A stretch of 64,000 nucleotides of DNA, taken from Epiperipatus broadwayi (lineage: Eukaryota; Onychophora; Udeonychophora; Euonychophora; Peripatidae). The position numbers and the translations under genes are program-made. The DNA lies in assembly GCA_028023455.1 (NCBI GenBank), contig JAQFVV010000013.1, forward strand, positions 3,412,001-3,476,000, given 5' to 3'. Of this stretch, positions 35,017-54,765 are shown in pieces. Numbering within the stretch: position 1 is the stretch's first letter; the number at the start of each line of letters is the position of its first letter. Below the pieces are notes generated by a model that saw only the letters and a program-made list of their open reading frames with translations, had not been told where the DNA came from and ran no database searches.

Positions 35017-35200
35017 ATACTAATCTGTATGCTATTACTAGTAGATGTGTGTATTTGAAAAGTTTAAATAGTTTGAATTTTTTTAAAGATATTTAACAAT
35101 TAATATTAGATGATAGAAAATAGTTCAACATATAGTTACAAGTAAAATATTAGCAACACAAACTTCCATAACAATGTACATATCCACAAATGAATATATA

Positions 35201-37188
35201 TATATATATATTAGAAGTTCACAAATGAGTGATAAATGTAGTAGCAAAATACTAAAACTGAAAAATGTTAACACAAATGAAAAAAAAAGTTGCTAAAGAA
35301 AAAAACTGGAAAAATAAAACTGTTAATGGTTTGTTTAAAAAAAGAAATCTAAAACAATCCAAGCAAAAAACATATTTTAAAAAAAAATCAAGATGCACAA
35401 AGAAAAAACACTGAGTAGAATATATATCATAAACAAAATTATTAGAATGAAAACACTTGGTTGAATAAAGAAATACTAAAGAGAGTATTCAGAAAATTAG
35501 CAGTTTATAATAAATTGTTAATCTCATAATAATAATTTAAAAAAATTCTATTTGTTGTAATCATCTATTCAAAATATAATAGCAAAAGAAAGGAAATGTT
35601 TTTTTATTTTATTTTGAAAATGGTTTAGAAAAAAAAAAAAAAATTTCAAAACCTATGCTATTAATGAGTATATGGCATTATATTTTCTATAGTAATGAAA
35701 TTATTAAGATTTATAAATGATTAATTTACAAAACTATGTATAGTTTTGGTTATGGTAGGCAAGCAATTACTAAATATTTTTTGATGAAATATATTTTTCC
35801 AAATGCACTTATTTTGTATAATTATTAACTAAGCAAACTCAAATGAATTGACTGCCCAAATAAATGATAAATATTAAAATTGCCCAACCAAAATACTGGC
35901 TTATTTGGTATCTAAGATTTTTTATACTTTATATTTAAAGTATGCATTATGTATCTGTAACAATCTATGTATGCAAAAAACTGATTTTATATCCACAAAT
36001 CAGTAAAATTTTATTTTAAATCAAAACCATGTAAATTGCCCACTAAAATATTAGATATTTTAATAGGTTGCATAAAATTATATTTGATTAGTATGTAGAT
36101 AAATATTTTAATGATTAACAAAACAAACAATAATTTTGGAATTTTTTTTTCTAAAAATAAAAATACTTAATTACATATCAAAATATGTTTCAGATAGAGT
36201 TTTTTATATTAATATCAAATATCACATTAAACCAAATACAATTCACAGCTAAATAACTTTTGGTGGTTTCTTTTATCTCATCAAAAATTGCGTCATTCAG
36301 AATTGATGGTAGGTCTTCAGCCTAATAAGCCAGAACATAATTCTAGATTATTAAGTCGGGGTTATTGCTGTAAAAATATTAAAAGTTTTATACAAAATTT
36401 CTTAAACTTTTTTATTCATGATTCCTTATTGCAATCAAAACTGTTTGTTTGCAAATCCAAAACAAAATTCTCTTTATTAAGTGATTCAGATTCTGTTTAC
36501 TGTGTCTTGCCTAAAAATGTATGCTCAAAACTTTAATACTCTAGAATTGTTACCTTTCAAAATAGTTAATCTTATTAATTTTTTTATTTTTATCTTAAAT
36601 TCCTCCAATGACCTAAACTTTTAAGAGTTAAGAACCAACCACTGAATTAGAATAATGAATGAAATAGTAATATCTTTCTTAAATAAGTTTTAATAGTAAC
36701 TTTAAAATTAAAGAGTAGCAATTCTAATTAACTGTAACCTAAAAATCATATGCTGGTATATTGAAACCATTTAGTTTTAACAAGATAGTCAAAATAATAA
36801 AAATTGTGTGTAAAATAAATAAATAAGTGGTTTAACTTTATTATATTACAGATTTATTGAATTAAAAAAACCATTTACAATTTTGGTAATGGTTAAGACT
36901 TGGAGGGAAGGGGGTCTATGCCATTGCCCCAAACAATGGATTTAGTTTTGAGAAAAGTATTAACCATAAAAAAAAATAATCAGTTATTCTTACTTCTTGA
37001 TCAAAATATTTTTATTAATGGAATTAATTTAGTAGATGTATGTTAAAGAATTGATACTAATAAAAAATATCATGAAGCAGAAGGAATTCTAAAACAAAAA
37101 GGATAAATTCAGATATTTAGTAAAATAATTAAAATAGAAAATAAATTCTAATAATAGAATAAATTTATAAATATAACTAGAAAAGCAA
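35201..37188. other. AT-rich intergenic DNA
   Basis: No supportable gene. An 82-codon frame at 36,288-36,536 has a somewhat more balanced composition, but no recognised motif and no good splice signals. Confidence 0.45.
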
Positions 37189-43911
<6,723 letters not shown>

Positions 43912-44231
43912 GACAGTCCTCGACTTTGTACTTAAATGGTTCCTGAAACGTGTATGAAAGTTGAAAGTGTATGAAAGTAGAACAATGTAAAAAAAAGAAC
44001 ATCAAAAGATGTTTTTAAAATATTTATTTTTTAATAAGGTATATTAGTATATACTTAAATAATGTTATTGATTAGTAACTGGTGTTTTCTTTATAAATTT
44101 ATCATTGAATTGTACTCTTCTTTTTCTTTTCTTGATAAAAAGTTCCATAAAATGCTATGTCTTTTTCTATTACTCTTCATATGAAATAACAAGCTGTACG
44201 AAAGTAGAATGTATGAAAGTTGAGGACTGTC
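43912..44231. mobile_element. MITE of Tc1/mariner-pogo type
   Basis: A 320-bp element with terminal inverted repeats: GACAGTCCTCGACTTT at 43,912 and, inverted, AAAGTTGAGGACTGTC ending at 44,231 (15 of 16 match). It is flanked by TA-rich DNA consistent with a TA target site. Subterminal GTATGAAAGTTGAA and GTATGAAAGTAGAA motifs recur near both ends. There is no transposase. Ends of the form CAGTCCTCGACTT are widespread in pogo/Tc1-derived MITEs of animals. Confidence 0.7.
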
Positions 44232-44630
44232 TATATATGTATCCCCTACATATATATCCTTAAATTTAATGCTCAAAATTTAATTTTAATTATAATTTGC
44301 AAGTATTTAATAATGACTATTTTACTTCTAGTTGTACTGATTCTTTAAAATGAAGCTAATACATTTATCAATATAATAATTCTGTAGCATTTTCTTGATA
44401 ATTTTTGCACATATTATAACTTGTATATTCTTTTTACCATCCATTTTATGATCCATATTTAAAATGTATCTTTTCTATTTATTATTTTATTATGATCTTT
44501 TCCTCTTTTTATTATTGTTTTATCCAAATAGCTGATTCCAAAACTTATCGTATTAACTCCTGTCAATTTTACTGCTGTTTTATTTTCAATATTATCTTTA
44601 CAATTAACTTATTTAATGTTTTATTACTTC
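44232..44630. other. AT-rich intergenic DNA
   Basis: Nothing recognised. The 91-codon frame at 44,492-44,767 is dominated by Phe, Tyr, Ile and Leu, as expected from AT-rich DNA. Confidence 0.5.
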
Positions 44631-45235
44631 ATCATGATTTTACATTTTCTTCCATATTTCTTTACTTATTTTTTTTATATGTTACCATTGAATATGATAT
44701 TGTAAACCATTTTTTTTATCATGTTTTTGGATATTACTTTATCCTTTGTTTACATTATTATTTATAAAACTGAAATATCTTATATTCTATAACTTTCTTT
44801 AACATATTTTCAACTTGCTTATAAATTGTAATTAAAACAATGATCATAGGAGAGAGACATTAGAATTTTAATTATTGATAAGATCAATACATAGAAGTCT
44901 ACTTATTTAATATTCATTATTTCTCCATCCTGGTTTTATATTTTCTTCCACATTTCTTTCTTTCTTTATTTTTTTATATACCATCACTGAATATAATATT
45001 GTAAACCATTTCTTTTCCCTAAGTTTTTTCATATTATTTTTTTGTTCTTGTTTTACATTACCATTATTTAAAATCATAATATCTTGTTTTCTACGACTTT
45101 CTTTAATATACTTATTTTTGATTAGTTTGATTATTATTAAAAAAATTATCACAGGAAGAGATATTACTGTTTTACTTATTGATGAGATCAAGAGATTGAA
45201 GTCAATTTTAAAAAAATTCCTAAACAGAAAAATAG
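44630..45235. repeat. Diverged tandem duplication, ~300-bp unit
   Basis: The stretch 44,640-44,905 and the stretch 44,935-45,210 align along their length (TCTTCCATATTTCTTT / TCTTCCACATTTCTTT; ATTGTAAACCATTT in both; TATTGATAAGATCAA / TATTGATGAGATCAA), with many substitutions and indels. On the minus strand each is lysine-rich and open for stretches (123 codons in one), resembling decayed LINE sequence, but no diagnostic motif is present. Confidence 0.6.
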
Positions 45236-48200
45236 TTAATAATATAAATATCTTAATTTTAAAAAAAATTGATTGCATTTTATCAATTTTTATTTAAATT
45301 GATTTAAAATAATTTATACAATAGGACAACATTGTAGTAAATTTTTAATTAATATTTTCTATTTAAAGTATACATATATAAACAAGCTTTAACCACTATA
45401 CATTTATTTTTAAATATTTATAAAGTTACTGTACTCATGTAAATTTTTAAAATAATTTTCAAATATTAAAATTGTATATATATATAATGATTTTCCTTGA
45501 TACATATCTAGTGAGTAGAGATTTGAAAAACCTTAGGAAATAATAATTAGAGAAGTAATCTTTTTCATCTATTGTTATATCTCTCATTTTATACTAAAAT
45601 CTATAGTAAATATGTTTTTTTCTATTTTCTAACAAACTTTCATAAAAAAGTTTTCCTTATTTCTTTCTTATCTTTATCTTCTTCTTTCTATTTTGAACTA
45701 CTTCTCTTGTGTTTATTTTGTCTTAATATATTATTATTGGTACTGACAAGTAATTATATAGAATGAAATTGACAAAAGATAATGATTTATATTTATGTTA
45801 AAAAAAAGATGTTAAAAAAAAGACATCATTTCAAATATGAAATACAAAATCATATATATATATATATATTAGTTCGCTGTAATAAAATTAATCTAATAGT
45901 CCAAAATTTTAAATTTTTAAAATATAACTGGCACTAATAATATAATATATAACCTTTAAGAGAGAATTTAGGAGAGATAATAAATACACTTTTTTTTTGT
46001 TATATTCATAATTGCTTTCATTTTATATATCAGTATATAATTTTAATAATAATATATTTTTAAAATAATTATAATGACAATAAAATACCATTGATTTTAT
46101 TTATTAAAATATTTCTGTGAAGCTGAATAAATAAATAATTTTAAATTTCAATTAAAACGTTGTTTGAATGCTGCCAGTTTTAAAATATTTATTATTTTTT
46201 TTGTGTGTGTTAAATTTTAAATAACAAGTTAAATATTGAACTGATAAACAATTTTCAAATTATTGACCAATGAGAGTTAAGCAATTGTTTTCCACATCAT
46301 GTTTAGGAAATATTTATAGAATTAGCAGATGATTGGAAAGAAAAAAAATCAAGAGGTAAAATTAAATTGTTGTATACAACTATTATAAAATTCACTGAAT
46401 AATTAAAATATTTTATTTTATACTACAGTTATATAAGTCAATAAATATAAAATACTTAAAAGAAGTTTAACAAGATGGTAGAGAAATTTAAGGGAGTTTC
46501 TTCTTCAGTATCACAAGTTATAATCTGGGGAAATTGATTTACAATTTTAAAATGCTAATACAGAAAAAGTTGCAGTATATATTATTGTTATAAATGGAAA
46601 AATAATGAAGGATAAAAGTAATTTATTACAAGTAATTAAAAAGTGGACAATCATTTACAAAAGAAAATATTTTCATTTTATCTCTACGGTAAACTACAGC
46701 TTAAGTAACAGTTTGACTAATAAAAGAAACCAAACCAAAATAATAATAATTAACTTTTATGAATTAAGGAAGAGAAAGTATAGAACTTTAGTGTGACATA
46801 TAATTAAGATGAAAAGTTGAAGAAAATAATTAGTGCTATCAATCAAAGTAATTTATACTGTTCAAATTAAATATATATTATTTAAGGATGGACATTTGTA
46901 ACATTTCATAAAGCAACATTAATTTTAATCAAAGGAATCAGATAACAAATGTATATTCTTAATTGGTAAATAAATATATATAGTCAAGATATTTAGACAT
47001 TATAAGTTTTTATTAAAGTAAGAGATGTAAAACGGAGAATTCACAAAGAAGAGATTATAAGCTTAAGCCTGCTAAATAAATTTAAAAATAATATTACGAG
47101 AGATTTAATTTCAAGAAACTTATTTATGTTTATCATAAGAAAAAAAATTCTTATATAAAACATAGGAATGAAATACGGATTTAAGTGAAAATAATTTATT
47201 AATTAATACTTCAAATAATTAACATTTATATATATATGTTTGACTTGGTTGATTAATTACTGATTTCATTAACATTTATACTAGTTATGTATAAAAAAAA
47301 TTCTGGCATGTAAATAATGAAAATTGTCTCAAGAAGCATCTCACGTGAAAGATTTCAGTTTGTTATTGTTAGTGATTATTTTTAAAATGTTGGGTAGAAG
47401 ATCGATCCTTGGAACTGCTAATAAACATAATAGTTTAAAATAATAGTTTGCAAGGAAGTATTGAATATAATATTGAAGTATATGAGAAGGAATCGCAAGG
47501 AAGAAGAAAAAGAACAAAATAAACAATATATATATATTGGTATTATTTTAAACAATTGCTAACCTTATATTAGTTGTTAAGTTTAATATTGAGTTAGTTA
47601 AGATAAATGATTTATTTATTAATATGTATTATATTTTACTGTTTGTTTTAAGTTAATAATTTTAAAAGTTATGTTTAGGATGAGAACGTAATAAGCTTGA
47701 AGGAAAGAGAAGATAGAAAAGGGGTAAAATAATACTTAAAGTTTTATTGTAAGCCTAATAGAATTTAAATTAAAATATGAAATAGTTAATAATCAATTTA
47801 GTGTAATGATGAAGAACGAGAGATGGTACTTATACTAATATAAAAAGATGTATGATAATGAAATTTTAAAAAAAGCAATATGAAATGATTGAATGTATGA
47901 ATGATAAAAGTGGCTAATAAAAAAAAGTTTTGATCTCGGTTTTAATGTAATAAAGTAAACGTTCTAAAAGTGGTTCATTTTTGTAATTAGTGTTTCTAAT
48001 TTATAAATAAAATAATTGGAAAATATGGTAGCAATTAATAACTTGGAATTTCTTATATTATAGTTGTTAAAATATGTTAATTTTAAGAAAATGATCTAAA
48101 TTGTATTTGGTTATTATTAAGATAATTGGATCTTAATAAAATCCCTCTTATTATTCAATTATCTTAAATAAAGTAATTGTTATTTTATTATAAAAGACTA

Positions 48201-48585
48201 ATTGATGACCTTGAGGTATACATAAGGTAGGAATATTTATTATAAAGTATTTTATAATATATTGGATTTCACTATTTTTTATGTAATTGATTAGATAAGT
48301 AAAATAAAATAAACATTATTTTTAATGAAAGATTATGTTAGTCATTGACGATTGTGGAATATACCAAAATAATGGTTGGAAGATTTTTACAATAGCTATG
48401 ACATTATGAGGTATATTTTATATGCTTTATCAATGTTAAAACCATTCTACTGTAACTATCTTTTAAATCTACCTTAGATGTTATGTAATAAATATTTATG
48501 GTCAATTGTTGAGTCTCATGAATTGGTATTTTTTATAGAATTTATAGTTGGATATCTGAGCTAGGCTAAAGATAAGATCGATATC
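45236..48585. other. AT-rich intergenic DNA
   Basis: No gene or element recognised. TA repeats and poly-A/T tracts occur throughout. Confidence 0.5.
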
Positions 48586-50858
48586 TAAAGTGGATATGTT
48601 GAGGGTCGATGCAGACCAATTACAATATATATATTCAAATAATATATATGGAAAAATTCATTCTAAATATGCATACCAGTCAGATTTTATAGTCATTTTA
48701 ACAATCTTGTCCCATTCTCAAACCAATGCTAACTTATTAATCAGACCAAAAAAAATCTATTTTTATCTAATTTTCATGTTTTATATTGTAACGGTCACTC
48801 AATCTATCCTTGATCATGGAGGGCACCACCAGATCACTGCGTATCTGGAAAATTTGTTTACCATGTTCAAAAGTGTATGGTGATGGTATTTGCACCGACT
48901 AGACCCAGGGAGACTGCAAAAGATCTTAACCATTGTTCAGACAATTGAGAAAATGAAACACATAGACAAATGTCAGCCAAAAATAATTTAAACTAATTTG
49001 AAAACTTTTATTAAATTCAATAAATAAAATTAAAAGCTTGTGAAGTGCTTGAAAGAGAAGCTATAGAGAGTGCAAAAAATATTAAACGCTAAGTGCTTTT
49101 GAAGCCATTTGCTTCATATTCATAGCGATAATGCGAAGTGCAGAACAGAGAGAAGTTTAAAATTCCTAATTGTTTATAAATTCAATAAACAAAATAAAGA
49201 AATCTAGCCAATAAATACAAAAGTTTGACCTAGATTTTTATAAGCGTATTCATCAGAGAGTGTATATGAGTTTTGCAAATATTAAAACAATGAATGGTTT
49301 AGCAGAAAGGGTTGTTCTCTCACATACAATTTAAAAGGGAATTAATAGTATCTTCCTGCTGACGATTTATAAAAGAACAACAACTCTAATTTCCTAATTT
49401 GGAGAAAAAAAACAATACGGTCTTGTAGGAAATCAATGCAACAGCACTGGCAAGCATTTCTTGACCTGGAATAATGCATCGAGACCAAGAACATGATTTT
49501 GCCAGTAGGACAGCTCATGATGTGCCATGTTTAAGGCAATTCATGGTTGATTTCACATACAAGACAAGAAAACTTGAAGAATGATTACGCTCTTACATAA
49601 TCTGGAAATGACACAAAATTCCCCACTTCAGAAAAACTAGAATAAAACATGATAAACCACCAATCAAAAGATTTGCAGTTTGCAAAAAGCACAAACCTAT
49701 TAACTTAAATTAATTATTGGATGATAAAATAGAAACAGGTGAGCAAACTGAAATTATGAAGGTCTGCCAAAGCATTTAGCAAGAGTTAGTAATAAAACAA
49801 GAAGGCATAGTAAGCATATAAAATATAATCTCACAATACCCTCCCCAATAAATAAAATTAAAAACAAACTTGGAATCTTAAACCTAAGATTCCAAGACAC
49901 ACAATAAATACAAAAAAAAGCAAACACACATAATAATTATGAGGTTAAATAACTGATAAAACTTTATATAACAGATTTATTTTTAGATTGAGTGGAGATT
50001 TACTAGAGATTTATATACCCTGGAAAGAATAAAAAATATTTTTACCTTATGGTAAAGCAGAGTCCACGAAGTCTTTCAAAGAGTTGCATACATTTATTTT
50101 GAGTTCAAATTGTCAGGAGGCTTCATTTCTTCATGGCAGCAAGTGTAGAAGCATATTTCAGGATCCTTTCTAATTCAGACTTTCATTACATGACGGGAAG
50201 AACAGCTTGGAATCAGGAGTCCATCCTTAGGTAAGTCAGCAAGGCATGTTGTAGGTTTGAATACACCTAGCAATGAATTTAGACATCTTGTGAAAACAAA
50301 CTTTAAGAAAAAAATGCCAGGACTGCCAACACAGAACAAATCTCAGCAGGCTAATATTAATGTGTGAAAATGAAGAGTAGAATTACCTGAAGCTGAATCA
50401 ATCACTTTGAAGCATAATTAGCTTGGTCAAGCCCAGAATAATCATGTCCAAAAATTTTGGGGTTATTTACATCCTCTCTCTATCTCCTGCAAAATATTTC
50501 TTGTTTTTTAATTATAAGATTTAGCCCAGGGCAAATCTTTATCTCCCACTCAATCTTCAGTAAGAATTCTAACCAGGGATTATCTTATAGAAAAAACAAT
50601 ACAAAATTAAATCTCTGCTTTTAAAATTAAATTAAAATGGGTTGTAATTAAAATAACAGAAACAGGAATGCAATTAACTTTCCAAAATTAAAAGCTTTCT
50701 AAAAAAAAAAAAAAAATTAAAAATTTTAACTTGGAAGGTTTTTACAATTTGATAAAAAAAAAAAAAAGTGTCAGAAGAAACTTATTTTAAATTAACACAT
50801 AAAATCTGTTGAAGACGAAATTTAAAATTACAGAATTTTACAATATAGCTGTGTATGT
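48586..50858. repeat. Unidentified, less AT-rich repeat-like island
   Basis: A 2.3-kb stretch with visibly higher G+C than the DNA to its left, directly abutting the gypsy LTR. No reading frame above 100 codons occurs. A TGTAACGGTCACTC string at 48,787 resembles the start of some gypsy LTRs. The stretch 49,087-49,127 can fold as a two-stem structure (CGCTA/TAGCG enclosing TGAAGC/GCTTCA), and a CTGATGA with downstream GGTC lies on the minus strand at 49,227-49,256. A perfect 12-bp-stem hairpin (CTTGGAATCTTA) is at 49,869-49,896. Probably old mobile-element DNA; identity unknown. Confidence 0.45.
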
Positions 50859-53541
50859 TGTAACAGTCAGAATCGTCTATCTCGCTAACACACTGCAGAA
50901 TTCAAACCCCAGACACAAAACTGAACATTCTAGGAGGGGTTGCCTTCTAGATATACTAAGTTAGAATCTAAAGTCCAAATTTCACAGCGCCATCTACATG
51001 ATAACGCATCTGATGCCACTACTAGTGTAACCATTGACCGATGCCTGGTGGTCAGGGAGAAACAAAAGACTCTATACTAAAAGAAGTTTGGGTGGCTAAT
51101 TAATGTGTATGGATTTACAAAAGAAATGCAGAATATATATATATAGACTGAGACAGTGATAGGAATCAAATAAAATAAGAGATCAAATTTAGTTTTAAAT
51201 AATTTCACAAAATTTATTCATATAAATTATATATATAACGCCACTGTCTGCTTATATGAGACAGGGACGCGTATTAAATCATTGTTGGCATCACATCCTA
51301 ATAAATGACAAAAGGTTTTAAAGCAAAGTGATATATTCTATTCCTCGGGTTAATAGCATTACGATAATGTGCTTGATGAGATAGGAACATGTGCGAGGTG
51401 CTTTGAGCAATTATACAAGTCTAAGAAAATATTTAAAAATTAAGTGTTCTAAAATATTTATTGATTTCGAGAAAAACACGGACAAAAGCTTACTAAGCAA
51501 CAAAATGGGAATGTAATCAAAGCACTTATTTGATGATAATAATAATAATAAAGTTACATTGGGAGGTCAGTATTGCTGATAATGAATTGGAGGGTGTGAC
51601 ACATTTATGTCACAAATGCTTTGTAAAATAAATATAAAAATAAAACAATATTGAGTATCCGGAATGATTACGGAGGGCATCTCGCCGCTAATGCGTAGGA
51701 AAGTATTTTATGAACAGCCGAAACTTAGCGACTGTGCGACGATTGCGTTTAATTCCCAGGTGTGTCATTTGGGGACACACTCTGCCTGAAAACTGCAAGC
51801 GAAGAGAACAGACTTGGCCGTGTAAAGAATCCTTGGAAAAGTAAAACAAAGCGGTCTTAACAAACAATTCATGTACCAGCAATACGAGACTAGTGTATAT
51901 AAAACATACTAAATGGGTTTTACTTGGATTAAGAGAAATAACCAATCAAATTCCCAGAAATTCATTTAAAAGGGTCCACACATTCTCGACGTCAATGATG
52001 AACTTTGTAATTAAAGTAGAACACGGTAATTAAAATAGGAAAATGCAAGCTTGCGGGTTTGAAAAGTAAGTATAGATTTATATACGCAATCATGCATTAG
52101 GAGAAACATTTAATCATTGACCTCGGACATACTTTCATATTAGATTAAAATCAATAACATGTAGATTTTAAACTATGTGATTATATTATATATTAAAGAA
52201 TAAAATCGCCCTCGAACGAGTGATTTGCAAGATAATAAAATTGGAAAATTATTTAGAAATTTAAAATATGCCTTCATAGCGGCGTCTTATTTTCATCAAA
52301 GGGAATAATTCACTTGGTCAAAGACGATTCTGACACATTATCATAATAAAATAGCAGAAAGCTTAATCAATAGAAAATATTAACCCAAGGATAAAGAGCA
52401 AAATGTTGAGTATATTTAAACACGTTAAAGAAATACATAATGAAATTATGTGAAATAAAAGAAAACAATTTAAAATAGCTATAGCATGTTAGTTATCACA
52501 AGAGCTCTTGGGTTAATTTAGGGTTACCTCTGGAGAAGCATTTTTAGGTAGATTGATGGTCGGCAGGTTTTTATATAATTTAACAGCAAAATCTGGAAAT
52601 GTCCATATTTTTGGCAGCAGTTACGGGGTTCCTTGTGTGATAACTTCCGATGGTCTATGGCAGCATAAGCAATTCCGGAGAGAAATAGCCTTCTTGCGCT
52701 CTAATCCGTCATGTCAAGATTTACAAATTACTATAATAATTTTGGTTAGAAACATTAGAAGGGAGAACAAAAGAAAACCCTCCTTTTTATAGTAGAAATT
52801 AACAATAGAACTGCCCTGGAGCGTTACAAAAATATATCGGACTTATCAGCTGTAATTAAATCTATCCGAATGTCTAAAGGAATTCAACATTAATTAATTT
52901 CTTTTGTTAATTTCCCTGTTGACATTCGAATTACAAACTAGATTTAATTAAAAATTACTTTTATTAATTAAAGAAAACCTTAAGTGGACATCTGCTGTTT
53001 TTAGATAAACTTATATAATATTAACTAATTAAACTATTGTCCCTCATTTATTTTAACAGAAATATTTGGAATGACTTTTATTAAATTAAACAAAAATTAT
53101 TTTACTTTTAAATTGCAATATTTGAATCTATTTACTAAACGAATATTTACTAATGAATTTTATTTTAAATCAAAATATATTACGACGGTAATATATATTT
53201 GTAAATAGATTCAAACAAAATAACTTTAACAATTTATAAATTTGATATGTTTTAACATGCATATCATAGTGTGTGCGCAATTACGACTTATATAACCTAC
53301 TTGTAAATAAATCTAAATTATGTGAACAAATTACATAATCTATAATATTTTATTTATTTGGGAATGAGTTATATATATAATCTGAGCATTGTACTCGTGG
53401 TTTAAAATTAGGCGGGATTTTTGGTATATAAGTGTATTGGAGACACACTACGATAGATTGGGGTTCAAACTAAAGTATGAGGGTAGAAAATAGGTGAGAA
53501 AAGGTGAAACAAAGAACTGCAAAGAAGACCTTACTGTTTCA
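50859..53541 (-). repeat. 3' LTR of the gypsy element (2,683 bp)
   Basis: Matches 59,430-62,301 along its length. Exceptionally long for a gypsy LTR. It contains small frames shared with the other LTR (for example 51,688-51,945 on -), but these are not conserved in reading frame between the copies. A 15-bp inverted repeat (TTGAATCTATTTAC and its complement, 53,126-53,216) surrounds an AT palindrome. The last bases are TTACTGTTTCA on +. Confidence 0.9.
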
Positions 53542-53550
53542 CATTCCCTT
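53542..53550 (-). promoter_or_regulatory. Polypurine tract candidate
   Basis: The minus sense has AAGGGAATG immediately before the 3' LTR start TGAAACAG. This is the expected place and composition for plus-strand DNA priming, though short. Confidence 0.55.
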
Positions 53551-53867
53551 AGTGACAGAACAAAAAAAGTTGTTAAAAAAAAAGATCTTACAACAGGTGT
53601 CCACCTATGAAGCCTGCATAAAAAATTTTTACAAGTTAACCCCTATAACGTACAGTATATAAATTAATGAAGAAACGAAACTTAATTATATACCCGGGTC
53701 ATATTAATAAATCTACCATCTAGTGAACATTTTCTATTATCTCCCCCCCCCTTCAACAAAATTTTATTTAAAAATCTAATAGTTTAACACTGTTTATATC
53801 CGATCTCCTTTCTCGTTTATCCTGTGACATGTCCATTTCTTTTTCTTTTTATTGTTTTAAAAAACTA

Positions 53868-54158
53868 CTATAATTCTGGAACTGGTGGGTGATATACAAG
53901 GGGTTTTAGCCTCCTAGCATTATAAGTCCCTCTTATGGTCCCATTATCCTCCAGTAAATATGCATTTGGGCCGCTTACCCATTTTATCATATAAGGCCCT
54001 TGATAGAGTGGGAAAAACTTATTGTATTTACACTGGTCCTGGCTACTGGGCTTTGGAGTTCTGACCCATACATGATCCCCAACTTGAAATTGGTAGGACC
54101 TTGTTTCCTTTAATTGTTTTTTTCTGCCCGGGCTTTCAGACGATGATGAACTGCTCAC
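53868..54158 (-). pseudogene. Integrase C-terminal domain (gypsy)
   Basis: A 96-codon segment with FQVGDHVWVR (about residues 24-33) and YQGPYMIKWV (about 52-61), the GPY/F module of Ty3/gypsy integrases, followed by NARRLKPL, the usual end of the domain. It binds DNA non-specifically in the family. It is in a different frame from the integrase core, so a frameshift lies around 54,160-54,250. No chromodomain is seen after it. Confidence 0.8.
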
Positions 54159-54247
54159 CGGTCCTCTTCTCTGTCAACTTCTTGATCATCCTTGGGCAGA
54201 GGTATTTTAATTAATGGTTGCTCTGGCTGAAATTTCTTCCGTTTGGT

Positions 54248-54742
54248 TTACCCAGCCCGGTGGTTATTGTGGATGTATGTCCGAAACAGCTGGTTAATTT
54301 CCCGCATGACCCTCTCGCAGGGGTTGGATTGGGGGTTTCTAATGGATGTCATCACATGCCTGAGACCTTGGCTCTTTATCCAGGTCTGCCATTCTCGTGA
54401 AGTGAAAGCCGAGCCATAATCTGAGAGTATTGCTTCGGGCTTTCCGATGGTCACAAATTGCTTGCACTGTAACACCCTAATAGCACTTTTTGAATCTGCC
54501 CTTATGACTGGGTAGGCCCATGCATACTTAGAAAAATACATCGTAGGAAATACATCGTAGGTGACAAAAAAGTACAGACATCTACGATAGGATGGTAGTG
54601 GTCCATAGTGGTCTACTGCCAATACCTTGTTGGCTCCCAATGGGATAATGGAGGCGGGGATACCGCTGAAGATCTTATTTGGGGGTTTGCTTTTAGCACA
54701 TGTATTACATTTCTGGAGGGTATGTAATATATCACTATACAT
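54248..54742 (-). pseudogene. Integrase catalytic core (gypsy)
   Basis: A 164-codon segment. CNTC (residues 12-15) is the CC half of the HHCC zinc-binding domain. The D,D,E triad is present as VDHYG (Asp44), LSDYGSAF (Asp108) and NPCERV (Glu143), with the usual D-E spacing of about 35. The core joins the inserting 3' ends to target DNA. The zinc-domain His pair would lie in the separate frame 54,766-54,978, so the domain is split by a frameshift near 54,750. Confidence 0.9.
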
Positions 54743-54765
54743 CTGTGGCCAATGAAACTGCCGCC

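Larger units (their letters stand above)
28800..35200. mobile_element. Penelope-like element pair B, head to head, split by a LINE
   Basis: An older version of pair A. The minus copy (about 28,800-30,560) and plus copy (about 30,570-35,200, minus the LINE at 30,977-33,706) are inverted, with 5' ends meeting near 30,560 and tRNA-like segments and 3' ends outside. Blocks of the pair A proteins and 3' UTR (GTATTTGAAAAGTTTAAAT, TTAATATTAGATGAT) are recognisable, but every frame is destroyed. Outer boundaries are approximate; both lie in TA-rich DNA and no target-site duplication could be fixed. Confidence 0.75.

Noticed and set aside
36288-36536. 82-codon frame with several cysteines
   Set aside because: No signal peptide, domain or convincing acceptor site; similar lengths occur by chance here.
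44907-45278. 123-codon lysine-rich frame on the minus strand
   Set aside because: Lies in a diverged tandem repeat and has no diagnostic motif; composition is explained by AT richness.
50988-50997. GCGCCATCTA in the LTR as an insulator-protein site
   Set aside because: Resembles a CTCF-type core in reverse, but the other LTR has a substitution and a 10-bp match is weak evidence.
51688-51945. 85-codon frame in the LTR as a gene
   Set aside because: The equivalent frame in the other LTR (60,263-60,521) is shifted and broken, so it is not under coding constraint.
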